Below are positions 20,585 to 32,550 of a stretch of DNA of 64,000 bases, piece by piece. The number at the start of each line of letters is the position of its first letter. Positions within the stretch are counted from its first letter, which is position 1. This stretch comes from Pyropia yezoensis (lineage: Eukaryota > Rhodophyta > Bangiophyceae > Bangiales > Bangiaceae): positions 18,791,816-18,855,815 of the forward strand of contig CM020619.1 of assembly GCA_009829735.1 (NCBI GenBank). The letters are read 5' to 3'. The translations under genes were made by a program, and so were the position numbers. The notes under the pieces were generated by a model. That model saw only the letters and a list, made by a program, of their open reading frames with translations. It was not told the origin of the DNA and did no database searches.

Positions 20585-22568
20585 GGCTGCTGTGGTGGGG
20601 GGGGAGAGGGCGGGGCGGGTGATGTGGCTGATGACGGCAGGAGGAGGAGTAGGTGTGCGTCGTAGTCGTCGCCGCTACCCGACGTCTGCTCCGCACTTGC
20701 TGCACGTCGACGACCGGGGATGCTGGCGAACAAGGCACAGTGGCAGCCGTGGGTTCTTGGCTTTATACCCCCAGCCCAGGCAGCGTACCCGCGTCCCGCT
20801 GGTACAGGTGTGTGCGGGTGGGTGCGCCAGCGCCTCGAGGGGGGGGCGGGGGTGGGGGGGCAGAGGCGGGAGGGCGGGGCGCCTGCAGCCGCATGGGCGC
20901 GCAGCGTGTGTGCAAGCACAGCAGCCGCCCCGAGGGGAGAGGGAGAGAGAGAGTGGGACGCGCACTACACACACACAGCAGAGCCATGTCGCCGGGGAGG
21001 CCAGGTGGGACGGGCGGCCCAACCGCTCTCCCCCTGCGACCCCCCCCCCCCCCCCCCCACCACCGTTTGGTGCCGCTCCCTGCCACAAAACACGGACGCC
21101 ACAGGGACCACCTCATCCGCTCCCTCCCGCTACCCCTTCCGCGGGCTGGTGGCGGCAGCAGCCCACTTCCTCAGCCGTCCGCTGCCCACGTCCGCCAGGC
21201 GGTGTCAGTGCGCCCTTCATGCAGGCCATCCTGGGCAGGGGGGCGGGGCGGCACCACGACAGGGAAAAATTGTAGGTGGCCGCCCGTCCACGCGCGCGGC
21301 GGCAGAGCCCGCCGGGAGGGTGGAAGGAAGGGAGAGAGGGGGGGAGGGGCAGGGGGAGGGAAGGCAGACGGGAGGTGGGGGGGGGTACCTTCGGGAGCGT
21401 GGCTTGACCGCGGCCCCCGTCGGCGAGGCGCCGCCACCACCACCGCCTGCCGGCTGCGGCCCAATGCGCCTGCGGCTGCCACTCGGGGGGGGGCGTCGCC
21501 GCCGACGGGAGCCCCTCTCTCTCGAGGTTGACGGGCGGCACATTATTTCCGCGGCGCTGTCCCCGAGCGCGAAAGGGGGCAGGGGGCGGGAGGCAGGGGG
21601 ATTGGGGGGAGGAAAGGCGGCTCCCAAGAGCAAGGCAGCGAGCACAGCGCTGAGGGGGGGGAGAGGGGAAGGGGAGAGAAGGCACAAAAGAAGAGCAGCG
21701 AGGGGCAAGCGAGGGGCAAGCGAGAGCCATGCCCAGACAATGGTCCCCAGCAGAGAGTGTCCCAGGCATGATGGCTGCCAGCCGCCGTTGCGGGGGCCAA
21801 GGTGCTCGCGCTGGCGGCCACCATTGGCCGCGGCCAACGCCGGCCTGCAGGGAACGCCGTGCAGGGGTAGGCGAGGGAGGACGGCGTCGCGCAGTGGAGG
21901 TGCCCGACCGCAGTCGCGCCTCCCAGCATGCGCCAGCCCCTCCGCCAACCGTTCCGTGGCGGCAGCGACCGCCAAATTCGATGACCAGCCTAGCTGGCGG
22001 TGGCGGGGTCGCGTCCACTGTCGCGTTCTGGAACTTATCGCCAAATTGTTTTGATTGTCATGGAGTGAGACTTACTTTCAGACGATTTGGTGAATCCGTG
22101 GGAAACACCGCCACGTGTATTGGTCACACGATTCCGGAGGAGACGAGTGGAAGCGCGCGATGCGAGCCCTGGCGGAGCCGTGTCATGCAGTAGCAGAGTA
22201 GGCATCAGAGCCTTCGCAGATGTGCTCCATTGCTCTGCCGCGCCGCTGGCTCGTAGATACCCCCAGCTGGGTATGTACATATAGTTGCGCGCGTCCCTCG
22301 CTGGGCCCACAGGGCCTTCACCTGGCCCGCGGCTGCGGGCCACGCCTGGCCGTCACACACGCCCGTCCCGGTTTCCCTCTCCTTGGTGCCTACGCCCTCG
22401 CGCGCGGCCGCTTACCCGGCGCTGCCACGCCCTGTGGTCGTTGCCGTCCCAAGATTTGTCCCCGTCTTCTTCTCCCTTCTGTCCCGCCCAGCCCACGCGC
22501 AACCGTCGTCGACGTGCTCTCTCCTCCCCGCTCCTCCCCGTCTTCTGACTTCCGGGGGGTGCCCCACG
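20585..22568. other. Actin promoter and GC-rich spacer
   Basis: Contains the actin promoter (20761) and then divergent spacer toward the amidinotransferase gene. C-run at 21041-21058 and several G-runs. Open frames are Pro/Arg/Gly-rich artefacts. A weak TATA-like ACATATAG at about 22276 may serve the gene starting at 22569. Confidence 0.4.
20761..20767 (-). promoter_or_regulatory. TATA box of the actin gene
   Basis: GGTATAAAGC on the - strand, an excellent TATA match, 177 bp ahead of the actin ATG. Transcription would start about 25-30 bp downstream, near 20735, giving a leader of about 150 nt. Confidence 0.7.
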
Positions 22569-24726
22569 ATGCTGCCAGCGCGGCTGGCCCGCCTCAGCCG
22601 CATGCTGCCGGCGGGCGGCGGCGGGTCATTGTTCTCGCAGCCCGGTCACCCCGCCAGCTCGCGGGTCGCCTCCGCCACCACCTCCGCTGCTGCCGTTGGC
22701 GGGGCCGCCTCTCCCGTCGCGCTCTTTGCTGCCAGCGTGCCGCCCCTACGGCGGCGACTGACGACCGCCCCGGGCGCAGCGGCTCAGGTGACGGCCGCGG
22801 CGCCCAAGGCGCCGCTCCTGCCGGCGCACCCCCGGCCCCCCCCCCCTGGTCCGTCCACGCCACCGTCTCGGCCGCCCGCGCCCGCCGTCGACCCAGCGCC
22901 GTCGTCGTCGCTCCCCCTGCCCGGCGGCGCGGTGGGCGGTTCTACTCGCGCGGCTGCCGAGGCGGCCATTGCGGCGGCCCTGCGGCGGCTGGAGCTCCCC
23001 CCCGCTGCCGCCCTGACCGCCGCCGACGTGGTGGTGGCGACCGCCGACGTGGTGCTCGTGGGTGTTGGTCAGTCGTCCAACTGGGCGGGCCTCCGCGCGG
23101 CCATTGACAAGGGCGTGTTTGACGCCCACCCCCGCATCGCGGTGGTACGCGACATCTTTGATCGCCACCCGGGGCGGCCCGTCCTCTCCTCCGTCTTGCG
23201 GATGCTCGCCGATGACGTGGTGGGGGTGGTGCGGCCGGCTCTGCGGGCGGCGCCGCCTGGGCGGCTGGTCAACGAGTACACCCTGACGGCTGCGGGGGCC
23301 GGGGCGGGGGGCGCCGCCGCCGCCGCCGCCGTTGCCGCCACCCCGTCGTCGTCGTCTGCGGGGGCGCACATGGCGGGGCGGCTCCTCACCGGCCACGACA
23401 TTGACCTGAGCGAGTACCTCCACTCCAATGGCTTTCGAGTGCTCGCCGCCGACAATGTCGCCGCCCTGGCGACCATGATCACCATCCCGGTACAGCAAAG
23501 CAGCAACCACCTCCTCATGGTCGCGCCCACAGCCTTCCAACGCAACGAGCTGGCTGCGGAGGACAACTTTTTCATGACCCCCGCTGCCGCCGAGAACAGT
23601 GCAGGGGCCGTAGACGGCGGCGCTGCCGACAACGCTGCTGGCGCTGCGGCCGTGGTCGGGTCCGACGCTGCCGACGCTGAGGCGCTCCGTCGGGCGGTGC
23701 TCGGCGAATTTGCGTCCCTCTACACCCTCCTCACGTCCCGCTGCCCCGGCGGCGTCGGCGCGCGCGTGCACCTCTTCACCCATGAGGAAGGCACACCTGA
23801 CGCTGTCTTCCCCAACAACTGGTTTTCCACTCACACCAACCTTGAGACAGATGCGGCCGCCGGCGCGTGCACTCTCGTCTTTTACCCCATGCGCGCTGCC
23901 AATCGGCGGCTGGAGCGGCGGCCGGCGCTGCTGGCACGCCTGGAAGGATTCCGCCGCTACACCCACATCATTGACCTGTCACGGCAGGAGACGGCGGCGG
24001 AGCCCCGCTTCCTCGAGGGCACTGGCAGCCTCGTCCTCGACCGCATCCACCGGGTGGCGTATGCGGCCATCTCGGAGCGCACCGACGCGCGTCTGGCGGC
24101 GGCGTGGGGGCGCCTCCTCGGCTACACAGTCGTACCTTTTCACGCCGTTGACGGGGGGGGTCGCCCCATCTACCACACCAATGGTGCGTTGCGCGAGAAA
24201 CAAGGGCAGGGGGTGGAAGGTTTAGGAGGGACGGGCTTGCATGGGAGGATGTTGTTCTTTGCACCGCTTGTTGTCGACCTGGCATGACGCCCGTGTGTTC
24301 TGACCGTAATCTGCCCCCCCCCCTCCCCCCTGACGGTGGTTGTTTTCTGCTTCGCTCACTCCATCTGGTGTTGGTCTGCTTGTTGCAGTGATGATGGCGA
24401 TTGGCACCCGGTGGGCGGTGGTGGCGGCCGATGCCATCCCCGACGCGGCCGAGCGGGCGGCGGTCCTCGACGGTCTCGCCGCCGGCGGGCGGGAGGTGGT
24501 GACGATTAGCGCGGCGCAGGTGGCTGCGTTCTGCGGGAACGTCCTCGAGGTGGAAGGCCACGACGGCGCGCCAGTGCTGGTTGCTAGCACTCGCGCTGTG
24601 CGGGCGCTGACGCCGGCCCAGCGGGAGCGCCTGGGGGCAGTGCTGCCGCTCCGCCACGCGGCCATCCCGACGCTCGAGGCCGTGGGGGGGGGGGGCGTCC
24701 GCTGCGCCATTGGCGAGCTATTTTGA
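22569..24726 (+). CDS. Amidinotransferase-fold hydrolase (CtlX/arginine-deiminase-like), two exons, 650 aa
   Basis: Guanidino-group hydrolase of the amidinotransferase/DDAH superfamily, closest in motif pattern to citrulline hydrolase CtlX and related arginine-modifying enzymes; the substrate is not certain. Exon 1 is 22569-24183, intron 24184-24388 (GTGCGT...TTGCAG, 205 bp), exon 2 24389-24726. The splice joins YHTN to VMMAIGTRWAVV in frame. The catalytic domain is residues 311-650: SSNHLLMVAPTAF, DAVFPNNWFSTH, YPMRAANRRLERR, LEGTGSLVLDR, YHTN (His536, probable catalytic His) and GGGGVRCAIGELF (Cys644, probable nucleophile). Residues 1-45 are Arg/Ala/Ser-rich without acids, like an organelle transit peptide. 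Residues 150-310 (VVVATADVVLVGVGQSSNWA, RLLTGHDIDLSEYL) are an extra region I cannot name. Confidence 0.85.
24184..24388 (+). other. Intron of the amidinotransferase gene
   Basis: 205-bp GT-AG intron: donor GTGCGT after AATG, acceptor TTGTTGCAG before TGATGATGG. A pyrimidine-rich stretch precedes the acceptor. Removing it restores the family motif YHTNVMM, which fixes both borders. It is the only intron I can prove in the window. Confidence 0.9.
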
Positions 24727-25705
24727 GGAGCGCCGTGCGCGCGGGCCGCCCGTGGGGGGGAGCAGGCCCCCGACGGGGGGGGCGCGAACGCATGGGAAAT
24801 GACAAAAAGAAAGTCACAAGAGTTGACCGCGCCCGTACCCCACGGGACGCCCCCGCGCGGTACAGAAGCGGGGCGCCTGTGTGTGTCTTGGTGGCAGGCG
24901 GGGAAGCAGCAGAACATCTGATTCTGGACTCCTTTCGCAGGCCAAGTCAAGGACGTCATGCCTCGTCTGCCGGCGTGCGGCGCGGAGAGTCTTCCATGGC
25001 GCCCACGGTCGCCCCAGCTCGGTGGCGTGGCCCTTGTGCACGCAGCGCGTGGTTGTCTGGCCCTTTATGTGCTATGCCTGTGCTATCCCCTCTTACCAAG
25101 ACCATCTATGACAGAGCATCCACCTTTTGGTGCATGCCCCTTGTCTTGCACGACGGCCTCTGCTACCTAATTGTATCGTTTTGCATAGAATATTGATACG
25201 AAGACGAAGTCATAATGCAGTTCCACTGTGAGCCGGGATCACCGCAGTCCCCCATTCACCCCGACCGTCGCGCGTTGAGCACGCCGCTCGCGACCCACGG
25301 CTCGCGTGTCTGGCGCGGCGACACGGGGGGGTCGCCGCCAGCCCGCCGCGGTGCGCTGCTTGCCACCCCAACCGCTGCCCGCCGACTGTGCCCGCCGATG
25401 CCGCCGCCGGCCGCTGCGGTCGCTGCCGGGCGGCCGCCGCCAACGGACACGCCCACCCGACTGTTGACAGACTCGCGTGCCAAGCCGGCGCGTGCCAGTT
25501 GGGGGCGGGGGGGGTATAGCACCACCAGCGCTCGTCGCCATGCACCCTGACCCGCGTGGCCGTCACGACAGGGGTGTGTCGCTACGTACCTAGGCTCTTT
25601 GAAGGGAGAGGGGGCTGGGCAGGTGCGGGACAAGACGGGGGAAGAAGAAGAGGCGGCGCCGCCGCTCTTCCAAGCACCCTGCAGTTGCCAGCTGGCAGGG
25701 GGACA
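24727..25705. other. 3' flank and spacer, no gene recognised
   Basis: Starts with the probable 3' untranslated region of the amidinotransferase gene. An AT-richer patch at 25150-25215 may mark its end. Open frames from 25215 to 25860 on both strands have no recognisable content. Confidence 0.35.
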
Positions 25706-25981
25706 CGCCCAGTCATTTAAGAGCGGCCTCCTGGGTGAAAATACATACATCTCATTGGTTGAATATCCTCCGCAACACCCAGAGAGAACGAAGAAGGCCG
25801 CGCAAGAGAGACACAAACAGGCGCCTGAGGCCAGGCTGACTTGAAAGATACACCCGTGCCACACACCACTATGAGCTGCTCTTTTTTGTGCACGTGTTTT
25901 CCTGTCTCCGTCGTCTGTGCTTCACTCTGCTTCACGGCGCACTAAGCCAGCTGACAGCAAACAGGCCTCCTCAACTGGGCG
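25706..25981. mobile_element. MITE-like element, copy 1 (276 bp)
   Basis: Begins CGCCCAGTCATTTAAGAGCG and ends AGGCCTCCTCAACTGGGCG, so the ends are inverted repeats (CGCCCAGT against ACTGGGCG, with GGAGGCC-like similarity inside). The interior matches copy 2 at 27756-28037 over its whole length by eye, including AAAATACATACATCT, CAAGAGAGACAC, ATGAGCTGCTCTTTTTT and GCTTCACTCTGCTTCACGG. No coding capacity. Small size, terminal inverted repeats and two copies suggest a non-autonomous DNA transposon. No target duplication is evident. Confidence 0.65.
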
Positions 25982-27755
25982 TGGGGAGTGGGGAGGAGCA
26001 GGGTGACCCTGCTCCTCGCCCCCCCTCCGCCCCGCGAAGCACTGCGTATCCCCTGTGAGGATACAAGCCCGATTTTGGCCAGATCTCTTGCTTCGTTGTG
26101 CAAACTCTTGCCCTGCTCGAGCACGAAAATGAACGGCTCGAGCAGAATTTTGCTTTTCTGATTGAGGGGATGGCTGAGGCCAAAGAATCTCCCCCAGGAT
26201 GACCGACGCGACGGCCGCTGTCGGTGTTCTCTCAACCAATGACAACAGCGGTGGCGCTACTGTTTGCTAGACGGAGCGTTCCATTGGTCAGAATTCACGT
26301 TATAGATGTCGAGCAAGGCGGAGAGATTTTTCCATGCAGACCCTCGAAAGCTGTCGTCGCGCAGGTTTTTGCTTAACCAGTGCGAGAGATTGCGCGGTTT
26401 TTAAACTCGTTTGTATAAACATTGATCCCACGCGTAGCGATGGTCGGTCGCTTCTTTGCGTTTCACGAGAGTGCTCTCCTGCCCCGTGCGCTTCCTTTCA
26501 TACCAAGGGAGGTGGCGACCACCAATCGCCCGAGCTGTTATAGGCAGATAGCAAGAAACGGGGGTAAAAGCGGTGTCTATGATGCCTTGAGGGGGGGTCG
26601 ATGCAGGTTTTATGCAGGTTTTTGCTCGAGAATTTACCAAAAAAGCAAGAAACTTTTGACAGGCGATGAGCAGTGCTGCGCCGCCCCCTCCTCCGGGCCA
26701 CCAGCTTCGTTGCCCCCCCCGCTCGCCACATCGTTCCCCAGCCGCGCGGGTGCGGCGCCCGTATACTGAGGGTCTATCTTCACGCCGACCGGAAACGTGC
26801 AGGTGTCTGGTGAGACTCGGGCCTTCGTCCCGTGTTTCCGTAAATATCTGCTCGCTGGCGCTGTCTTGACGCGAAACACCAGGCACAAGCACAACCACAC
26901 TTGGCGTTCGTGCCCGGGATGTTCTCCAGACCTTCACTGGCCACTTCCGAAGAAGATCACGCCGCGGGCCGGATCTGTCCATTCCTGCAGCCGTCAGCCA
27001 CTCTTTTTCGCTCTTGGGTCGTGTTCGGGCGTACAGAGCGTGATTGAGAGTGGTCGGAAAAACACCGTGTTTTTTCGACCACCCCAAGGCGTAATTTCCC
27101 CTTATCCAGATGTGTTCGCGAAGTGTTCCCCAAGCATGTGTCTGGCTGCAACCAATAGGAGGGCTCCCTGCCTGTGTTTCGCGTCTGAGACACCTCCGCG
27201 TTCGGTCGTCTGAATGGGCCTTGACCCGTTAGCCACCGCCTGCGGTCACGACTACTGGGATCGCTCCCCCCCCGCCGCCGGCGGCGTGGGACAGATGCGG
27301 GCGGGCGGGCGGGCGGGCGGGCGGGCGGGCAGAGGGGGGGCGCGGTCGGTAAGGTTTGCCGGCCGCGCGCACGGCCGGGCCGCTAGATATCAATCGCCAG
27401 GTGCGACGCGTGGGACCGTTGGTTGGAGTAGGTGGGGCTGGCCGCCAAAGTCTGGCTGGCTGATGGGCGGCGGTAGGCGCCTGTGCACGCGCCCGTGGTA
27501 GTGGGGGGGGGGGGGCCCCGGGGACGCGCCCGCGGACGGGCTCGCCGCCCCCGCCGTCGCTCGCCTCCCCGTCGACGTGCCCACCACGGCAGCTTGGGTG
27601 CCCCCGGGCTGGGTGACCACTGCGCGGGGGGAGGGGTCGCACGCCCCCCCCACGCGCCCCGCGAGCAACAGAGGAGGCATCGAGTCGGTGGCTTTGCGCA
27701 GCTGCCCCCCCCCGCCGCGGGTGGGAGCTGCGCCCGCGGGTGGGAGCGCTCCGAA
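25982..27755. other. Spacer between the two MITE copies
   Basis: No gene recognised. A long open frame on the - strand (26401-27087) has no motif I know. CCAATGG near 26282 and CCAATAGG near 27150 could be CCAAT-type sites. Simple repeat (GCGG)n at about 27299-27333 and a G-run at 27506-27514. It is unclear whether the two MITE copies moved separately or by duplication of this region. Confidence 0.35.
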
Positions 27756-28037
27756 CGCCCAGTTAGGAGCGATCTCCTGTGTGAAAATACATACATCTAA
27801 TGGGTTGAAAACCCTCGGCAGCCCCCAGAGAGAACGCGAAAGGCCGCGCAAGAGAGACACGAACAGGCAGCTGAGGCCTGGCTGACTCGAAAGAAACACC
27901 CGCGCCTAACACCATCAGCTGCGATATGAGCTGCTCTTTTTTATGCACATTTTTTTCTCGTCTGCGTCGTCTGTGCTTCACTCTGCTTCACGGGGCACGA
28001 AGCCAGATGATTGCAAACAGGCCTCCTTAACTGGGCG
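27756..28037. mobile_element. MITE-like element, copy 2 (282 bp)
   Basis: Second copy of the element at 25706-25981. Ends are CGCCCAGTTAGGAG and CTCCTTAACTGGGCG, which pair over 14 of 15 positions, a better terminal inverted repeat than in copy 1. The two copies are in the same orientation, 2050 bp apart, and differ by scattered substitutions and small indels, so neither is very recent. Confidence 0.65.
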
Positions 28038-28642
28038 GATCCGCAGCTCGGGACGGCGGCGGCGGCGGAGCTCCAGAGGGTTTTGGGCAGGGTATTGCCC
28101 CAGTGGCGCCCCCGTCTGTGCGGAGGGGGCTTTGATGAGGAGGGGAGGGGGGAGGTAGGGTCCCAGGCGGGACAGTGCCCAGACGTTGCCGCTTGTCAGA
28201 GTGCGCGCGGGGAAGTGTGTGGGTCCTGAGTGGGGGGGAGGGGCGCAAGGGGGTTCCGGTTGAGAAAGCGCTGCTAGAGTACGTTGGGAGCGGCTTGCTG
28301 GGAGTCGATGAACGGCTCCCCAGAAGAAGCCCGCACCAGCTGCGCGGGTTTGGCGTCTCCCTCGTCTCGTGGGCGTGGCCGCGTGGCCGCAGCGCACAGA
28401 CGGAGATGCCCCTACCCGCCACGATTGCCGCCCCACAGAGGGCTTTAAGAGGTCTTGGACTCTCGTGGAGGCGGCTGCTGGTACGAGCCCGTCACATCAG
28501 TGACATCGGGTCTTCCGCTGCTGTCCTTCCTTCCCCACCCTCATCCCTCGCAGCGAAAAGCGGGTAGCCCCCAAGCGTCTTCCGCCCCCCTCCGTTGTGC
28601 CCCCATCTTGGCCTAGCCCCCGCTCCTCTGACCGACCCCATC
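28038..28642. other. Upstream region of the phytochelatin-synthase-like gene
   Basis: No gene seen. Probably the promoter and leader of the gene at 28643; the best TATA-like string is GGCTTTAAGAGG at about 28440, roughly 200 bp ahead of the ATG, which is weak. Confidence 0.35.
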
Positions 28643-30010
28643 ATGGTGGCCAACGTCACGCGGGTGCCGTCCACCCCCCTCACCCGAGAGGAGGCCAACG
28701 CCCGGCTCGATGGGAACGACGTGGGGGACTCGCAGGTGGAGGCCATCGCCACCCTCACCTTTCAGCAGAGCATCAACTGCTGCGGCGTCACGTCCGTGGC
28801 CTACGCCCTGTCTGCACTGGGCTGCCCCACGACGGTGGATGACCTGTTCCTCAAGGTGGGCATGAACGTGGACAGCGCCGTCGGCGATGGTATGACGCTT
28901 GCCGAGATCTACGACGCCGCCCAGCGGTACGTGGCCCGCGTGGGGCTCCCCATCTTTGTTGAGTGCTACCACTTTGACGAGTTCAAGGCGTCTGCCATGG
29001 GGTGGGCCACCGCCACGGCGGCGGAGCTGGAGTCGGGCCTTGACGACCTGCTCATCCTCAACTTTCACTCGGGCATTGCCCACGGGTGGGCGTCGGGCGG
29101 CGGCGGCCACTTTTCCGTCCTCGCCGCCGCCGACGAGGCAAAGGGAGACGTCATTATGGCTGATGTGCATGGGGTAAAGTATGGGTCGTTTTGGGCAACG
29201 CCCGCCACCCAAATGTTTGAAGCGATGGCGGATAAGGACTCGTGCGGCCGCTCGCGGGGGGCCCTCCGCTTTGGCCGCACCGACCGCCCCGTCGACCGCC
29301 CGCTGCCGGGCCTGACGCCCACCGTCCTCGACTGGGCCCACCCGCCGGCGCCCTACCACGCGTCTGCCCTCCGTGCGTACGTGCCCCACCACTGGGATGC
29401 CGGCCTGGGCGCCCGCAACATGGAGGCCGTGTCGGCGCTCGCGGCGGGGATGAGGGTGCTGGAGGGGGATGAATCCCCGCTGGGCCGCCTCGACGATATT
29501 ATGAGGGCGCTCGAGGCGAGCTACACCCACCACCTGGATACCTTTTTGACGTCCGACGAGGTGGCCGACATGGCACGCTCGCTGGCTGCCAAGGGCCTCA
29601 CCCCCACCACCGCCACAGTGGTGACCGTCCCCGCCGTGACGTCGGCGGAACTAGTGGCCGCGCTGGTCAAGGCGGGCCTCGGGAAAAAGGGGGTGGTGGT
29701 CCTTGCCGCGTACGAGTTCAACACGGCCTACGGGGCGCCGCTGATGGCCAAGGAAAAGGGTGAGGCGGGCGCCCTCTCCCACGGCACCCGCGCGTGGTCG
29801 CCGGTGGCGGCGGTCGATGCCGACGCCGACACCACCGACGGGGCCGGGGTGGTGCTGGCGCCGGCACACCACGTGATCCTGGCGGGCCGCCTGTGGGCGA
29901 CGTCGGCCGAGCGGCTGGCGGCGGCCATGGCCGCCGCCACCGATGACGACGGCAACGACGTGTCATTTGTGGTGTTGGACAACCGGGGGGAAGGCCAGAC
30001 GTCGGCATAG
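28643..30010 (+). CDS. Phytochelatin-synthase-like peptidase (family C83), 455 aa, internally duplicated
   Basis: Gamma-glutamylcysteine dipeptidyl transpeptidase family: papain-fold enzymes that make phytochelatins from glutathione for heavy-metal binding, or cleave glutathione conjugates. Single exon from the ATG at 28643. The N-terminal catalytic domain keeps the triad: Cys47 in SINCCGVTSVAYAL, His156 in GGGGHFSVL, Asp174 in IMADVHGVKYGSFW. The spacing of 109 and 18 residues is close to the plant enzyme's 106 and 18. The C-terminal half, about residues 323-431, looks like a degenerate second copy: AVTSAELVAALVKAGL, RAWSPVAAVD and GVVLAPAHHV then LWATSAERLAAAMA parallel GVTSVAYALSALG, GHFSVLAAAD and the WATPATQMFEAMA segment, with all three catalytic residues lost. 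Real phytochelatin synthesis is not proven. Confidence 0.8.
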   Translation: MVANVTRVPSTPLTREEANARLDGNDVGDSQVEAIATLTFQQSINCCGVTSVAYALSALGCPTTVDDLFLKVGMNVDSAVGDGMTLAEIYDAAQRYVARVGLPIFVECYHFDEFKASAMGWATATAAELESGLDDLLILNFHSGIAHGWASGGGGHFSVLAAADEAKGDVIMADVHGVKYGSFWATPATQMFEAMADKDSCGRSRGALRFGRTDRPVDRPLPGLTPTVLDWAHPPAPYHASALRAYVPHHWDAGLGARNMEAVSALAAGMRVLEGDESPLGRLDDIMRALEASYTHHLDTFLTSDEVADMARSLAAKGLTPTTATVVTVPAVTSAELVAALVKAGLGKKGVVVLAAYEFNTAYGAPLMAKEKGEAGALSHGTRAWSPVAAVDADADTTDGAGVVLAPAHHVILAGRLWATSAERLAAAMAAATDDDGNDVSFVVLDNRGEGQTSA

Positions 30011-31384
<1,374 letters not shown>

Positions 31385-31703
31385 TGTGCTCCTGCTTTCG
31401 TTGCGCCCCCGTCAGGCGCACCTTTCCCCCCCCCACCGTTGGGGGGGGGGGGGGGCGCCGCCGCGTCGGTGAGGCGCGGCGCGGCGCGGCGCGGCGCGCC
31501 GACGCGGCAGCAGCGGCTGTTGCTCTCCTCCTCCTGCGTCCCCCCCCCCCCGCTCTCCCCGTGAACTCCTGTTGGCCCCTTCACGGCTGCCGCCCCCCTC
31601 GACCACCCCCGAGCGCCCGCTGCACCGGCGTTCTCTCTCAACGCACTCCTTCAAGCTTCCCCTCCGCCCCCGCCCCACCCTCTCACCCCCGCGCTACCCC
31701 GCC

Positions 31704-31934
31704 ATGGACGCTGACACTGTCGCGGCGGTGGTGATATTTGCGCTCGCCGTGGCGGTCGCCGTCGCGGGCAAGGTCGACCCGCCACCCCCGCCGCAGCTGC
31801 CCGTGGCGGCCGCGCCCACCCGCGGGTCCGCGGCGGCGGCGGTGGCGGCGGCAGCCGCAAAGGCGGCGGCGGCGCGGCGTCCAGTGGCAGCGGCGGGGGG
31901 CGAACGGTCAGGGGCCGTTCCCGCCCGCCCCCCC

Positions 31935-31977
<43 letters not shown>

Positions 31978-32257
31978 GCCCACCTGCGCCATCTGCCTCG
32001 ACGTGCTATCCCCGTCGGCCGGCGCGCCGCCCGCTGCCACCGCCGCCGCCACCGACGGCAGCGTTGCCGTTGAGGCGCTGCCGTGCGCCCACGCCTTCCA
32101 CTCGCCGTGCATCCGCGCGTGGGCGGCGGTCGCCCCCGACTGCCCCGTCTGCCGGTCGCCCACTGACTGGGGGGAGGGGGGGGGGGAGCGGTGGCCCGCC
32201 CGCCGCCGCCGTGACCGGGCGCGCGCGTGGGCCCGCCGCCGGCTGGGGCGGGCGTGA
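31704..32257 (+). CDS. RING-H2 protein with N-terminal membrane anchor; frame broken at a 39-C run
   Basis: Probable membrane-bound E3 ubiquitin ligase. The ATG at 31704 starts MDADTVAAVVIFALAVAVAV, a hydrophobic segment that could be a signal anchor, followed by an Ala/Pro-rich linker. The finger starts at 31985: CAICLDVL, then EALPCAHAFHSPCIRAW, then CPVCRSP, with the full RING-H2 set of ligands; the chain ends about 30 basic residues later at 32257. The anchor and the finger are in different frames; they are separated by a run of 39 C (31937-31975), so one base more or two fewer would join them. Collapse of the run in sequencing, or real length variation, are both possible. Paralogue of the finger at 16.9 kb. 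Confidence 0.65.
31937..31975 (+). repeat. Homopolymer run of 39 C
   Basis: Longest mononucleotide run in the window, inside the Pro-rich linker of the RING-H2 gene. Its exact length decides the frame of the finger downstream, and such runs are error-prone in sequencing. Confidence 0.95.
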
Positions 32258-32550
32258 CCGCTTCCCGCCAAGACTGCTGGAGAGAAATAAAGTAAATAAC
32301 ATGACCATAAAAAAAATAAATAGAGTAACAATAAGAGGGGGAAGGCGGCCAGGGACACGAGGCGCGCCGCCCGTCCCTCTCCTCGTGCGCCGCTGTGTCT
32401 GTGCCTGCCATCGCTGCCGTTGCCGCCGGGCGTAGTGCGAGCGGGCGGGCAGCGACGCGGGCGGGGCGACCTGTGCAGGCGCGGCGGGGGCTATTCGCCT
32501 GGCGCGCCACTGGCGGCGGCGCGAGGCCCGCCGCGGTGGCGGCCTCTGTG
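32258..32550. other. Spacer between convergent genes
   Basis: Contains an AT-rich patch at 32280-32336 (AAATAAAGTAAATAACATG, AAAAAAATAAATAGAG), with an AATAAA-like string at 32285, probably the 3' untranslated and polyadenylation region of the RING gene. The - strand gene ends at 32551. Confidence 0.5.

Noticed and set aside
20343-22054. Long + strand frames over the actin promoter
   Set aside because: Pro/Arg/Gly-rich composition artefacts overlapping a well-supported promoter on the other strand.
25706-28037. The two 280-bp repeats as LTRs of one element
   Set aside because: They have inverted ends of their own, and nothing between them resembles gag, pol, a primer site or a purine tract.
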